Shown here: piece by piece, positions 44,281-56,630 of the stretch
How positions within the stretch are numbered: the stretch's first letter is position 1
Layout of the letters: each line of letters opens with the position of its first letter
Assembly: GCF_030272615.1 (NCBI RefSeq)
Contig: NC_081414.1
Location: forward strand, 3,411,501-3,475,500
Length of the DNA stretch: 64,000 nt
Source: Cryptomeria japonica
Lineage: Eukaryota; Streptophyta; Pinopsida; Cupressales; Cupressaceae
Reading direction: 5' to 3'
Notes under the pieces: generated by a model
What the model was told of the DNA's origin: nothing
Databases searched by the model: none
Seen by the model: the letters and a program-made list of their open reading frames with translations, nothing else
Position numbers and translations under genes: made by a program

Positions 44281-45883
44281 TGTTGGCATTATGTGAACCA
44301 GTATAAGGACATAATGATATTGTATGTTGTCATTGATGTCAATATGCGATATGAAGTGAATCGACATATGTGATGTGTGAGAAGAGAGAACTGACATATG
44401 TGTGAACCAGTATATATGCCAAAGTGAAGCGGTGTATTTGCTCAAGGTGAACCAACATGTAGTTATGGGAACCAACACATGGAAGCATTGTATGGCTACC
44501 GGTTGGTAGGTAGTTTCCACTTTAGGATTTCTGGTTGGAGTACCTCAAGCCTGTGTGACTCAATCGATGATCTTTTTGTGATGAGTTAGTAGTATAATGG
44601 AGAACAGATCATGTTGCCACGTAAGCCCTGTGCACGTGAAGGATCTTGCATGAAGAAGACTATTCCTATCTACCTTGGGAATGTGCGAAGTTTGTCAAAC
44701 AGTGATAACGTGTGATGGGTTATCAACCGCCATGAAATCGGTGGATAATGGATGATGGAGAATGTCTTGAGATTGATTCAAGATAGTTGCATTTAATGCA
44801 GTATGATTCAACGGTCAGGATTGAACCGCTTGAATTTCTTAACCTAACAGGTTTAGGGTTTAGGGTTTTTGCTACCGACCTGTCTGTGTCCAATAAGGTC
44901 AATGTTGTGTTTCTTTCTAAGGTTGTTGGCAAAACTTGTGTGTGTGTATCCAAGGGAAGTGATACGTGATTCTTGCCAGACCAAGGGAGAGAAGAGATAC
45001 CTGCAAAGTGAATGTGTAGAAGGTGAAGAGGAGCCAAAACGGATCTGAATTAGCATCGAGTGCTATTACCAAATCATTGTAATTCCTGCTAATCTTTAAC
45101 CACTTCAATAGTTGTGAAATCCCTTAATAGGGTAGCCTTAACCGACTTGATACAAATCCCTTAACAGGGTAGCTTTAACCGACTTGATTCAAATCCCTTA
45201 ACAGGGTAACTCGAAGTTATTGAGTTCTGGGAAGCTATAGAGCTCTGGAGATCCTTTAGCTATTGAGTTCTTGAAATCCTCTAACAAGGTAACCCTAACC
45301 GGGCTTAACCCTTAACCGGGTATTGTAGCCATCCCTTAACCGGGTGATCCCTAACAGGATCGGTTCCTAGCAGAACCTATTGTAATGTCTTTAACCAGAC
45401 AAGGCTCCTAACAGAGTGGACTTCTAAAGAGTTCAAAAGCAGCTTGTGGGTATTCATCCCCACCGTGGTTTTTCCTAGTTGGGTTTCCACGTGAAAAATA
45501 TGTGTGTCATTTGTGATGCTTTTATCTTGTGATGCTTTGTTATTACCTGTTGAGCATATGATGGTTTTGTGTTTTATGCCTATCTATAAAACATATTGAA
45601 CTAACTATTGTGAAGATCTGATGATAGTTTACCTGTTCATGCATGAGGGTGTAATGGTACTGTAATATTGAGCTAAGAGAAAAGCTTAGTGAGTGACTGG
45701 TTTATGATTGTTTTAGTTATTTTGGGTCTTACCGGTTGCACTCTATTTCAACTAGTATCATTGCTTGCCAATCATTTGGAGTATTTGCTATCAAACCGGT
45801 TTTGGACTGTATTCGTGTTTGTACTGATTCACCCCCCCCTCTCAGTACCGGTTTGGTACTATTCGTTCATCATTGAGTTATCA
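44281..45883 (+). repeat. Solo LTR, probably of a copia (SIRE-like) family
   Basis: TGTTGGCATT at 44281 to GTTATCA at 45883, 1603 bp, with a perfect TSD tattg at 44276-44280 and 45884-45888. It contains the cacccccccctctcagta stretch near its end that is usual in long-LTR plant copia elements. Three 37-bp tandem units (aaatcccttaacagggtag) begin at 45117, 45154 and 45191. No internal region remains. Confidence 0.8.
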
Positions 45884-45888
45884 TATTG

Positions 45889-46849
45889 CTTGCAGAACAA
45901 ACAAGGATTATCTCCTTTCATGCATGACTTGGAACGTCCTCCTCGATCTTTTGCCGATCATATCCCAAGACAAGTACATACCGTAGTAAGAGATAAACCA
46001 CAGACAACAATCAAAGAAAATAATCATGCCCCATTATAGCTTCTCTAGTCATGGACATCCTTGAGTTGCATAGAGTACATGATTAGCAATAAAATCAATA
46101 TACAAACACTGAATCTTGTAGGTCATTCACATGTTCTTATGGTCATTAACTAATATAATCATCTTGATGAATGATCTTTGATAATCCTTTATTACTTGTT
46201 GGTTGATTCTTTGGTTTCTGAGTTTCATGATTCAGTTGTTGATGAAATGCCTTGATTTTTTTTTTATTGCTTTGTTGCTTGTTATCTGTTTCAAAACCCT
46301 AGGTGTTTTTGGTTTTTCTAAGTTTTTCGAATGTTTTGGATTTTTCAAAGATTCAAGAGATCACCTTAGCAAAAGGAATTAGGATTTTTCCCCCAACAGA
46401 AACAAAAATTTATTATGGATGTATGAATTGATCAAGATTCAAACCATGGATGGATACAAATGTAGATTGATTGATTCTGATAAGATCCAAGATAGTGACT
46501 ACGACAAGTATGTCAAAAATTTATAACTGTTGGTAAGCTGCATATTTTCTACTAATTTGGTTCAAAGCAATGGATGCGAAAGATGGAATGGATAAGCTAG
46601 GATATGATGGAAGCAATAAATTGGATATGATGAAGTGGATAGGTGCGCAAAGCGATCTCATAGATGGAGGAACTCACTTTTTAGATAGCGCCTGTTTACT
46701 AGGTTTTCACCATCTAAATTTATTGCATTTTTTCCATATTTTGATTTTTTTAGGGGTTTTTTTGCTTTTTGGATGTTTAATAAATTTTTTTTTCCAAGAC
46801 TTTATATGCTTTTTATTGATTTTGTCAGGACTTTATATCTCAAGCATAG
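45889..46849. other. Gypsy-D non-coding region before integrase end
   Basis: AT-rich, no gene recognised. The phrase gtttactaggttttcacc at 46685 also occurs in Gypsy-B at about 20665, confirming homology of this region. Confidence 0.55.
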
Positions 46850-48122
46850 AATTTATTGAGATGAATAGAATTGATAGGTTCATCAAACCAATCACCTTCA
46901 GGGGTAGATAACTTGTATGCTCCTGATCCATATGCTGCTACTATGACAAAATGTCCTAGCCAATTTGGTTAAAATTTTCCCTTCTTGTCTCGTCTTGTTG
47001 ATTTCTTGGATTCTCCCTCAGAACTATATTGTCAATCTGAAAAATGCGTGGCTTGATCCTGTGGTTATAACTTCTTGCCATCCTTTGTTGATATACGTTT
47101 AAATGATCTATTGCATTTTGGTGACCTTCCTGAATCAGTTCAAGTTCCTGGAGTCGACAGACTCATTTTTCTTCTTTTGGTATAAGACCTTGCAAGGATA
47201 CTTGTAGAGAAGGTATCTCTTCTTCTATAGGTAGTATGGCTTCTAATCCATAGACCAAACAATATGGGGTTTCCCTTGTTGGAGTGTGGATGCTAGTTCG
47301 GTATGCCCAAAGAGCAGGATTTAGTTGAATGTGCCAATCTTTTCCAGCTTCATTGACTGTTTTCTTCAAGATTTTCAAGATAGTTTTGTTTGATGCCTCA
47401 GCTTGACCATTTCCCTGTGAATAATATGGAGTAGAAAACCTATGTTGGATATGAAATTGTTCACATAGCTCCTTCACATCTTGATTTTTGAATGGTCTTC
47501 CATTATCAGTGATAATGGTTATAGGAACTCCATAGTGACAAATTATATAATTCAAAATAAATGATGATATTTGTTTTCCCGTCACTGTTGTTAAAGGCAT
47601 TGTTTCAATCCATTTAGTAAAATATTTAGTAGCAATCAGAATAAACTTATGTCCATTAGAAGATGAGGGATTTATCTTTCCTACCAAATCAAGGCCCCAT
47701 TGAGAAAATGGCCATGATCCTGTCATAGGATATAACTCTCGTGCTGGTGCATGAACGAGATTTCTATGGATCTGACATTGTTTGCATTTTCTAGAATATG
47801 TGAATGAATCCTTCTCCATAGTAGGCCAATAGTAACCCATTCGAAGAAGTTTCTTAGCCAATGTTAAACCACTTGAGTGTGTGCCACAAATACCTGCATA
47901 AATGTAGTTAAGAAATATCTCAGATTCTTCTTGTTCAAGACATCTCAACAAAGTACCATCTAGACCATGTTTATATAGGATATCAACAATAATGGTATAG
48001 TGAGAGGACTGACGGATAAAATTCCTTCTCTGATTGCGAGATAAGTCAAGAGGAAGGATATTTTTTTTAAATATTGATAAGTTTGACCATATGAGGATTG
48101 ACTGGTCCTTGATATATGGCAA
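46850..48122 (-). pseudogene. Gypsy-D integrase
   Basis: Open from 48122 to 47163. Zinc domain: CGTHSSGLTLAKKLLRMGYY with CKQCQIH. Catalytic core: GLDLVGKI, IITDNGRPFK and YSQGNGQAEASNKTILK supply D, D and E. Then ALWAYRTSIHTPTRETPYCL and EAILPIEEEIPSLQVSL. After a stop at 47163 the same frame continues RLQELELIQEGHQNAIDHLN, and after one frame change NWLGHFVIVAAYGSGAYKLS, to about 46850. It starts in a different frame from the RNase H; the shift lies near 48050. Catalytic residues are intact. Confidence 0.93.
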
Positions 48123-48673
48123 ATTCGGTAGGCATGCTGGGATTGAATGGTAGGGGTTAAGATGTCTTCCATGAGAAATTCGTAACGTTGTTGATTCTCC
48201 TTATTTTTCAAGAGAGCTGCTAAAGTAGCCATTGCATCTGCTTCTTTATTCTCATTTCTTGGAATCTGAGTACATGATATTTCTTGAAAGTGTTCTTTAA
48301 ACTCCTCTACCAGCTGTTTGTATGGCATGAGCTTATCATCCTTAGTTTGATATTCATCATTTATTTGATTGATGATAAGTTGTGAATCACCATAGACATG
48401 TAGTTCTTTGATGTCCCATTCAATGGCCATTTTAAGTCCAATAGCCAATGCTTCATACTCTGCAGTATTATTGGTGCATGGAAACCACAGTCTATATGAT
48501 TTCAAAATTGTGTGTCCCTGAGGTGTGATGAAAAAGATTCTTGCGCCTGATCCATATTGTGTATAAGAACCATCAAAGTACAATTCCCAAAAGTTTGTAC
48601 TTACTGTCAAGATATTTGCATTAGGAAATTCGATGTGCAAAGGCATGTCATTTTGTAAAGGTGCATCAACCAA
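47960..48673 (-). pseudogene. Gypsy-D second (archaeal-type) RNase H
   Basis: Reads LYFDGSYTQYGSGARIFFIT, NNTAEYEALAIGLKMAIEWD, HVYGDSQLIINQIND and NENKEADAMATLA. These are the D, E, D and D positions of an RNase H fold. A second RNase H after the RT-linked one is the mark of the Tat lineage. It probably substitutes for or supplements the first in removing primer RNA. The frame runs out at 47960 because of the shift into integrase. Confidence 0.92.
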
Positions 48674-50554
48674 TTGATCAGTGATGACTTGTCCCTTGAT
48701 AGCTTTTCAGTCAACATACTCTATATCAAATTCATTCAGTATCATAACCCATTTGGCTAGTCTCCCTATCAAGGTTGACTTGCTCAACAAATATTTGAGG
48801 GGATCTTTCTTTGCTATTAGTTTCATAGAATGAATCAACATATAATGCCGCAGCTTCTGAGTTGCAAATACAACTGCTAGACATGTCTTTTCTATTGAGG
48901 AATAATTTAATTCATAACCAACAAGCGTTCTACTGATATAATAAACTGCTCTTTCTTTTCCTTCTTCATCATGTTGAGCTAGGAGAGCTCCTAATGATAT
49001 ATTTGTTGCTGAAATATAGAGCAACAATGGTTTCCCTTTGGTTGGTGATACCAGTACCAAAGGACTCATAAGATATTCTTTTATTTGCAAGAAAGCTTCT
49101 TTACATTTTAGATCCCATTTGAATGGAATATTTTTATGTAGAAGATGGGTGAATGGAATACATTGATCTGCTAACTGAGAGACAAATATCTTGATTGATT
49201 GCAATCTTCCTTGTAAATATCACAATTGACTTATGTTCCTAGGTGACTCCATCTCCATGATGGCTTTGACCTTTTTAGGATCTACTTAAATTCCACGAGC
49301 TGATATAATGTACCCAAGGAGCTTTCTAGAGGTTACCCCAAATGCACATTTATTTGGATTTAAGCTCAATTGATATCTTTCCAGCCTGCCAAAAATCTTG
49401 CTTAAGATGTTCAAATGTTCTTGTATTGTATGGGATTTTGCAAGTATGTCATCGACATAATCTTCCATAAATGTATGCATCATATCATGGAAAATTGTCG
49501 TCACAACCCTTTGATAAGATGCTCCTGCATTCTTAAGCCCAAATGGAATAACATTCCAACAATATGTTCCCCATGCACGGGTGAAAGCTATCTTTTATTG
49601 ATCTTCAGGTGCGATTCTTATTTGATTATATCCTGAGAAACCATCCATTAATGAAAACATCTCATGCCCTGTTGACAAGTCCACTATTATATTAATGTTT
49701 GGTAGCAAGAAATCGTCTTTTGGACATGCTTTATTCAGATCTCTGAAATCTGTACAAACTCTTATGCTTTTATTTGGTTTGGACACTAGTACAATACTTG
49801 AAACCCATTCTAGATAAGCAACAGGTCTTATAAAACCCACTTCTAATAGTTTCTTTAGCTCAATTTTTACAAGAAGAGCAATGTGTGGATGCATCTTTCT
49901 TAGCTTCTGCTTAACTGGTTTTGCTTTTAAATCCACATTAAGATGATGCATGATAAGATTTGGATTAAGTCCTAACATATCTACATGGGACCAAGCAAAA
50001 TTTATTTGTCTTTGCTTAAAGAATTCCATGTATTGTTTCCTCTCTTCTTCTGATAATAAGGCAACATACTGAAGTATTTTAGGATCCTTTGATGTACTAA
50101 TGTTTACTGCTTCTGTTGGTTCTATCAGGATAGCAGATCTCTCTTGAAAATATGCAGGAAGAATGTCAAACTTTCCATCTTCTGTCACCTCAAAGAGGTT
50201 CTCACCATCAGATATGCCCTTTATTTTCTCTTTTGATTGATCTAGTGTTGCCATGAAATGGTTTTCAACAATAGGTCTTTTTCCTTGTTTTATTTCGCTT
50301 TTGCGACTGGAGAGTTTGGCATTCTCCTGACTACGAGAAACATTACTTGATTCTATAATGGAAGATATCTTAGGTGCAATGGGTTCGACAACATTAAGGT
50401 ACATGACTAAGTCATGATCATTAGAAAAGATATTCAGTTCAGGGTCGTCTAAATTATCCCAATCAATTAGTTCAGGATGAAGAAGGGGTAGATCATAATC
50501 ATTGTCATCATTAGGTGTTTCAACGTTCATGACATAATGATCATAATTTGGCAT
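48674..50554 (-). pseudogene. Gypsy-D reverse transcriptase and RT-linked RNase H
   Basis: One frame broken by stops. RT: VGFIRPVAYLEWVSSIVLVS, RVCTDFRDLNKACPKDDF, FSLMDGFSGYNQIRIAPEDQ then TAA at 49595, IPFGLKNAGASYQRVVTTIF, and the catalytic YVDDILAKS. A further stop at 49286, then after the thumb FVSQLADQCIPFTHLLHKN, the RNase H start LLLYISATNISLGALLAQHD, RAVYYISRTLVGYELNYSSI and FDIEYVD before a stop at 48707. The N-terminal 150 residues are acidic spacer. Active-site aspartates are intact. All parts from 50554 to 49286 share one frame. Confidence 0.92.
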
Positions 50555-50683
50555 AGAATAGGTGTTGTCATAGATTAAACATTTTTGAGAATTGTCTTTC
50601 CCAAGCGTCTCCCAATTGGATCTAACAAAATCAATATTAGTATTTTGTAGTTCACACTCAAGTGGTTCTTCAACTGACGTTTG

Positions 50684-51670
50684 TCACTTAAACGAATGGA
50701 TTATATCAACACACACGTCTTTAATACTGCAAATCTCTTCTTGATTGACCTCATTTGCATTTTGGAGTTGACATACTTGTGTACACGATAAAGAGGATTC
50801 TTTTGCTATATTTTGTCTCCTTTCAAGCTCAACTTCTTCTGGACTAATAGTCAATCCATCTTGACTATCTCTTAATTCTTCTATGGTTCTGCCATATCTG
50901 GATACATCTTGTTCCTCTTTTGATGAAAATCTTATATTTCCAGATGCTTGATCTATCCTTGTTTGTACTTCTTGTGGCATTACTTCTTTGTCTTTGTCAT
51001 TCCCTTTCATTTTTGCATACGCCTCTTTTCTCTGAATTCTAAGTTTTTCTTGCCTTCTTTCTAACTCCATCTTTTGTTTTGTAATAGACAAGTCTTCTTT
51101 CGTGATAGCTACTTGGTCTTCATTGTATTCCTTACTTGATGTAGTAGATAAGACATCTGGACCCCACTCATACTCATTTGAATCTGTCTCTGAATCCTGA
51201 TCTAGGATTACTCCACTATACCATACATGAATGTTGTATGGTGCAAAGAGTTCCTTGATTTCCGCCATCTCTATTTTCACTGCTTCTAGAATATCTTGTT
51301 TAGATTTTGCATTGTTTTGTATTTCCAGAACTTGTTGACAAAATTCTTCTTTACCTTTGATGATAATCTCCTCTTCTTTCTTTTCATGTTCTTCTTGCTT
51401 CTTTTGTTTATTGATTACTATTTTTGCCGCTTGATGTAGCTTTTCTTGCCATTGTTCTTCTTTAGAGACTGATTTCTTTCTCCACTTTTGTTGTTGATGA
51501 TTATGTTGCTTTTGATTGGATTTTAGATATCCAAGCCCGGATTTATCTTCTTTGGATTGCGAGTGTGGACAAACAGGTTCGTAAATACCTTGATTTTGCT
51601 TACCAATTGGTCCTTTCCCTTCATATCCCATTTTTTGCATGATTTCATAACCTTTGCTATATTGTTTCAT
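50684..51670 (-). pseudogene. Gypsy-D G-patch region of polyprotein
   Basis: Begins MKQYSKGYEIMQKMGYEGKG and PIGKQNQGIYEPV, a G-patch motif, followed by LGYLKSNQKQHN. Then about 250 residues rich in Lys, Glu and Gln, probably coiled. G-patch segments after protease are known in several plant gypsy lineages; they may bind nucleic acid. It is in the same frame as protease upstream and RT downstream, separated by stops at 51683 and near 50684. Confidence 0.85.
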
Positions 51671-51682
51671 GGGAATATTGAC

Positions 51683-52942
51683 TTATGTTGCTATTGCTAT
51701 AGTTTTATCTTCATCCTTGTACAACCAACCGAGAATGTCTTTGTCTTCATTTTCTTCTTCAAGAGTTCCAGCACTAACAAATGTTCCTTTAAACATTTGT
51801 TTTGATCTTTCTGATGTCTTTGATTGAATATTTGTAGGCTTTCCATATGACTTAGGGGAAATTGGAAAATTATGCAAAGAATATTTTCCCATTCCTTCAT
51901 CATTTAATTTGAACTTTTCCTCAAAAGTTTCCCATAACTTTGCTTGAATTTCTTTGGTAGGATATACTGATTCTCTGTTATGTGGAATTCTTGTATCTTG
52001 TGTTGGCTTCAAATTATTGCAATATTGACTAGAATCTACAATTACAGTGATCTCTTGTCCTTCATGAGGAAATTTTACACATTGATGATATGTAGAAGGA
52101 ACTGCTTGAATCTTGTAAATCCATGGTCTTCCTAGAAGAATGTTGTAAGAGAGGTTCAAATCTAAAACCTGACACAATGTATTCCTTTCCACAACTTCTA
52201 TTTTGAATGGTAGCACAACAGTTCCTTTAGAAGAACGTTCTGCTTCTTCATAAGCCTTGATGGTTATGTCCTTTTTCAGGTCTACTGCATTTTCTGAATA
52301 TCCCAAAGCTTTTATCAAACTTAGTGCACACACGTTTAAGCCGGCTCCTCCATCTATTAGTACACGTTTAACACGAGTTTTATTGATGGTGACTTCAACA
52401 TGTAAGGGAGAATTGTGAGGATGTTGCAATGATGCGTCATCATTTTCAGAAAATGATAAGCAATGAGGAGCTATAAGGTGTCTTATCATGTTTTGGAACT
52501 GATCTATATCCAAATCTTTTGAAATTGTTGTTTCCACTAAAGCTTTTTCCAAAATTTCCTTATGCGTAGGTGAAACCTTGAGAAGTTCCAGAATTGATAT
52601 TTGAGCAGTTATTCTTTGTAATTGCTCTACTAAATTGTATTGTTGTGAAGTAGATGTTGGGTCTTTTGCTATACCTAGAAAGGTAACTTTTGCTTTTCTT
52701 CTCGTAATAACACTGATCGGTTCTGAAGATGGATTATCTTTAACAATGATAACATTTACCACATCATCATATGTATAAGTGTAATTCACTTTGGCTTTTC
52801 CTTTATCATCTTTTAATTGGGATGGTTCACCTTTTTCATAATTTGGAAGTGGAGTTTTGAAATCTAGGTGTGATTCATTTGTCTTATGGCTATCCATTGT
52901 GATGGTTCCACTATCGATTAGATCTTGGATAAGGTGTTTCAA
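51683..52942 (-). pseudogene. Gypsy-D protease
   Basis: 420-residue frame. The retropepsin active site is VKRVLIDGGAGLNVCALSLI (DGGA instead of DSGA, usual in this lineage). The flap and second half follow: VLPFKIEVVERNTLCQVLDL and NILLGRPWIYKIQAVPSTYH. The N-terminal third is linker from gag. A TAA at 51683 ends it, but the frame continues into the G-patch segment, so this is a broken polyprotein rather than a separate gene. Confidence 0.92.
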
Positions 52943-52960
52943 TCTCTGACAATCATTTGT

Positions 52961-54391
52961 TTAGTGTCCTTTATTCTGATGGTAATTGCAAAAATGATTG
53001 TCATTCCACCAATTTGGCTTGACTGGTGGTTCATAACTTCTTGCTTTTGGTAAAACAATCAATTTGTTGGCAAACAGAGTTTTTAGAGTTGATTCCAAAG
53101 GTTCTCCAATGTTTGTGAATTTCCTCCGAGGATTAGAGAAGGACTCGACTTTATTGCTTTCTGGATTGTTATTGCTTGGAATTTGACTTGATAGATTAAA
53201 AATTGGTTGTTGTTGTTGTTGTTGTTTTGTAGCACTATTATCATCATTCCCTTCATTGCTGACATTCCTATTCTTTGACCAGAACCTGGGTTTGTCATTG
53301 TTGTATGAATTATTGTAAAGTTTTAGCTCTCCTTTCTTTACCATCGCATTCTCTATTTTTAGACCATTCTCGATCATTTTGGCAAAAGAGGGAGGACATT
53401 GCATTCTTAGTCGATAACTCATTTCACTGATAAGATTATCAACGAATATGTCCATTTTTTCTTGATCAAGTACATCTCGAGGATACCTATTAAACATGTG
53501 TTTACATCATTGTAAGAAGATCATAAAAGATTCACCATTCTTTTGTTTAACATTGCAGAGATCTAGCATTGTTATCTCATTCCTTATATTGTAGGAGTGT
53601 TGTGAAATAAATCTATTCACAAGTTCTTCAAAAGATTTGATTCCGGATGGTAATCTTGAAAACCACTCCATTGATTGTCCATTTAAACTCCTAGGAAAAA
53701 GATGCATAAGATAAGTTTCATCGTGAGCAAATTCCATGATCATAGTACAAAACTCCCTAATGTGATCCCGAGGATCGGATTTTCCATCGTATTTGTCATA
53801 TTCAGGAATCTCGCAATGTTGTGGAAATGGTATCATATTCAAATTCTTATCGAACAGATATGGGCATATATCTTCTAATGAATACTTCTTGGAGCTTGTT
53901 CCATTTTGCATGTCTTGTATCTATTGTTGTAGATTTTGCATTTGTTGAGTAAGGTTTAACAATGGATTATCCACATAGTTTCTCCTTGTTTCTTTGTGAG
54001 TTCTTTTATCGCTGTGCTCTTTTCTTGTGTCATCCCTTTCTTTCCTTGTTTCTTCATGACTTTATTTGTTCACATCTTCGTTATTTGGATCATCTGTGTT
54101 TTGGGTGTTACTTGCCTCCACATCTTGTTTCAAGCTTTCTATGTTAAAGTCTTGTGCTAGTTTAGCTCCAAATTTTGCCAACATCAAGAGATATTTCTCT
54201 TTTTGCTTTGCCAACATTTTTTCCATTAGCCTATCAAATTTGAAATCTTGCTCAAGGTCTCTAATGGTGCTATTGACTGCTTCTTCGTCAATAGCGGTAA
54301 ATCCAAAAGTTTGGAATACAGGATTATCTTCTTCCTCTATTTGTTGTTGTTTTCTAAGTTGTTTGTATTGAGCTCTAGTCCAAACTAGCAT
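52961..54391 (-). pseudogene. Gypsy-D gag
   Basis: N-terminal 110 residues from MLVWTRAQYKQLRKQQQ at 54391 are charged and coiled-coil-like. The capsid domain (Retrotrans_gag) reads IPEYDKYDGKSDPRDHIREF, MHLFPRSLNGQSMEWFSRLP and SFEELVNRFISQHSYNIRNE. A TGA at 53507-53509 interrupts it; the same frame continues FNRYPRDVLDQEKMDIFVDN. A poly-Gln stretch (about 53205-53225) and a knuckle-like HFCNYHQNKGH then follow. A TAA at 52961 breaks the knuckle before TNDCQRL. All pieces from 53911 on share one frame with protease. Confidence 0.9.
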
Positions 54392-56247
54392 GTGATTATT
54401 TCAAAGTTGTTTGAAATTTCCAAAGGACAAAGTCAATAAGTGATTATTGGTTTAGGAAGATATGCTTTGTTGATTTTACCGCTATTGTTTGTTCATTGTG
54501 ATAAAGCGTTTCTTTATTGAAAAGCACGTCTTTGCAAAATTTCTCCGTCAAACTCTGTACCATAGCCACGTAAGTACTGACGAAAATGGTGTAGGAATGT
54601 CCTATGTTTTAATAAGATCTTGCGATTGATATACAAGAATCTTATTCTTTTCTGAGTAGCTTTATAATTGGGTTTTCTTTTCTTAAGGTGATACTTAAAA
54701 GTCATATAAGAATCTGACAATTTACAAGTTTGTTTGATTCCAATGTTGGTGCGATTCTGATTTTGATATAACTTAGGTTCAAAATAGGAAAGATATATCC
54801 AAGATTATGAACCTAGTATAGATTGATCAAGCTTCGTGATAGAGGATTTGATTATCTTGATAAGAGACTTGACAATGATGTTGATTTTTTGCACTTAAGA
54901 TGTTTGAATCAATAGCTTGTTGAATGTTTATGTTTATAGAAACCTCTTGGGAATAACCTGTTGGATTAGTGACCCAGTTGTTGAGCTAGTTTGAAAATAT
55001 GTGATGGTTTAGAGACAAATCTACTTTCACAATTATTTTGATACTGATGTTTTAACACTCTAGTTTTGATCTGGTGTTTCAAATGTTGGAGAGCTTTTGT
55101 ATTACCCTTTTGATCAATTTTTTTTTTCAGCAATTTGTTGGATTTTTGCTCACTCATAGATGATAATTTTCTTCAATTTTTGACCATTTGAAACATGGAA
55201 CAAACATAGAAGACACAATGTTTAATAAACAAAATGCACAAGCAAGTACAAATCTTATGGCAGGCTAAGACAATAGTTGTTGAATGTCACACGGGGTTTC
55301 CCCCGAGGCTACGCTATTCAAAGTGGATATTTAGATGCTTGACCCCACTAGCTCCACCCTCGACACTCACTTCTTCGGGGCAGCCAAGCACCAGTTTCCA
55401 TGAAAACTCCCCATGACAAACTTTATGTCTACTAAGAACTATATGTGTGTGAGCCGCTTCAGAGGTCCGACCTCCTATGCCAACAACTAGAAGGATTTTG
55501 GCAACTACTACAAGTGGTTTTTAGTTAAGGCTTCCGATCATGTGGCCATACATGTGACACTTTCAGCTCTGTAAATATAGAAGGTTCCCAGCCTATAGAG
55601 GTTACGCTCCATAGGGTTTATGGGGAAACATAGCGTCGGTATGAAATTATCAGCACATGTTGTTTGGGACTTTCGTCACAAACACGATTTATTTAGAGTG
55701 GATTGGAAGGACTCGATATAAGCCCGTTTCCACTTTAGGTCGTTCCCCTCTCACTACCCCCCTCAAGGTAGCTCGGGAAGGCGGGCCCTCTAAAAGATTT
55801 AATTGCTTGAAAGTAAAGAAAGCATAAAAGAGTGGGTTTGGCTTTTTGGTCACACAATTAAGGGGAGAGCATATACCTACCACTTTCGAGACACGAAATA
55901 TAAGTGTTCTTTTTAACTTTCCATAGCAATGTGATCTATGCTCTATTTGGAGATGTTGCTCCAACAAGTATGGTGTTTATTTTAGCCTTTTTAAAAGTCT
56001 ATGTGCAACTATTTTAGAGAAGTTACTAAAAATGCAAGTTGCATGCTGTCAATTTATTCTCTTAGTTAGACTAAATGAGCAAGACATGATATATTACTTC
56101 CCAAAATAAGGCTTTTAATTTACTATGTGAGAAAATGCATGAAATTTGCCTCAAACACCATCCTGCACATGCATGTTAGTAGTTTGAAAAGTTTTAATTT
56201 CTTGGATATTCGGACTTACAAGAAAATTTTGTTAGTTGCAAGCAAAA
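54392..56247 (-). other. Gypsy-D leader between array and gag
   Basis: About 1.9 kb without a recognised gene. Several short minus-strand frames (54514-54720, 54966-55157, 55689-55967) match nothing known. Local GC rise at 55280-55780. Confidence 0.55.
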
Positions 56248-56570
56248 GCGCTATTCTAATGTATGCGCTCTCTTTCCCCTCAAAAGCGCCAATCTGCAAA
56301 GCAAAAGTGCTAACCTGTACTACAAAAGCACTGCTCTGTGGACACAAAAGCGTGATTTCTTTAATAAATGCCCTAACCCAGAGGATAAACGCATTAACCT
56401 GTAAAGCAAATGCACAGATTTTCAGACAAAAGTGCTAACCTGCATGGCATATGCATTAATCTGAGATGCAAATGTGCTAACCTAAGATGCAAATGCGTTA
56501 TCCTGTGGAACAAAAGCACTGTCAGGATTCACACATGCGTGAATCTGCATTACAAATGCATTAATTTCAC
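56248..56570 (-). repeat. 21-bp period array beside the Gypsy-D PBS
   Basis: Sixteen units, core TTAGCGC/TTAGCAC/TTAATGC read on the minus strand, at 56248, 56265, 56286, 56307, 56328, 56350, 56370, 56391, 56412, 56432, 56453, 56474, 56495, 56516, 56537 and 56558. Twelve of the fifteen gaps are exactly 21 or within one of it at 20/22, and the last six are all 21. Fuller unit: CAGGTTAGCGCTTTTGC. Same motif as 40515-40790 but on the opposite strand. Confidence 0.9.
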
Positions 56571-56607
56571 TTTTTGCGAGATTTTTAAAGGTATATGTGA
56601 GGTCCAT

Positions 56608-56627
56608 GAGCCCCATGGTGGGTGCCA
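56608..56627 (-). other. Gypsy-D primer binding site
   Basis: Minus-strand TGGCACCCACCATGGGGCTC, three bases after the 5' LTR end. It has the TGG start required by the tRNA CCA end and resembles the TGGCGCCCACCGTGGGG type used by plant gypsy elements. The tRNA was not identified. Confidence 0.75.
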
Positions 56628-56630
56628 AAA

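Noticed and set aside
46570..46911. 113-residue + strand frame in Gypsy-D
   Set aside because: Overlaps the integrase C-terminal end on the minus strand and looks hydrophobic only because of T-rich sequence.
40515..56570. CRISPR-like arrays
   Set aside because: Units are short, degenerate and abut without unique spacers, and the DNA is eukaryotic.
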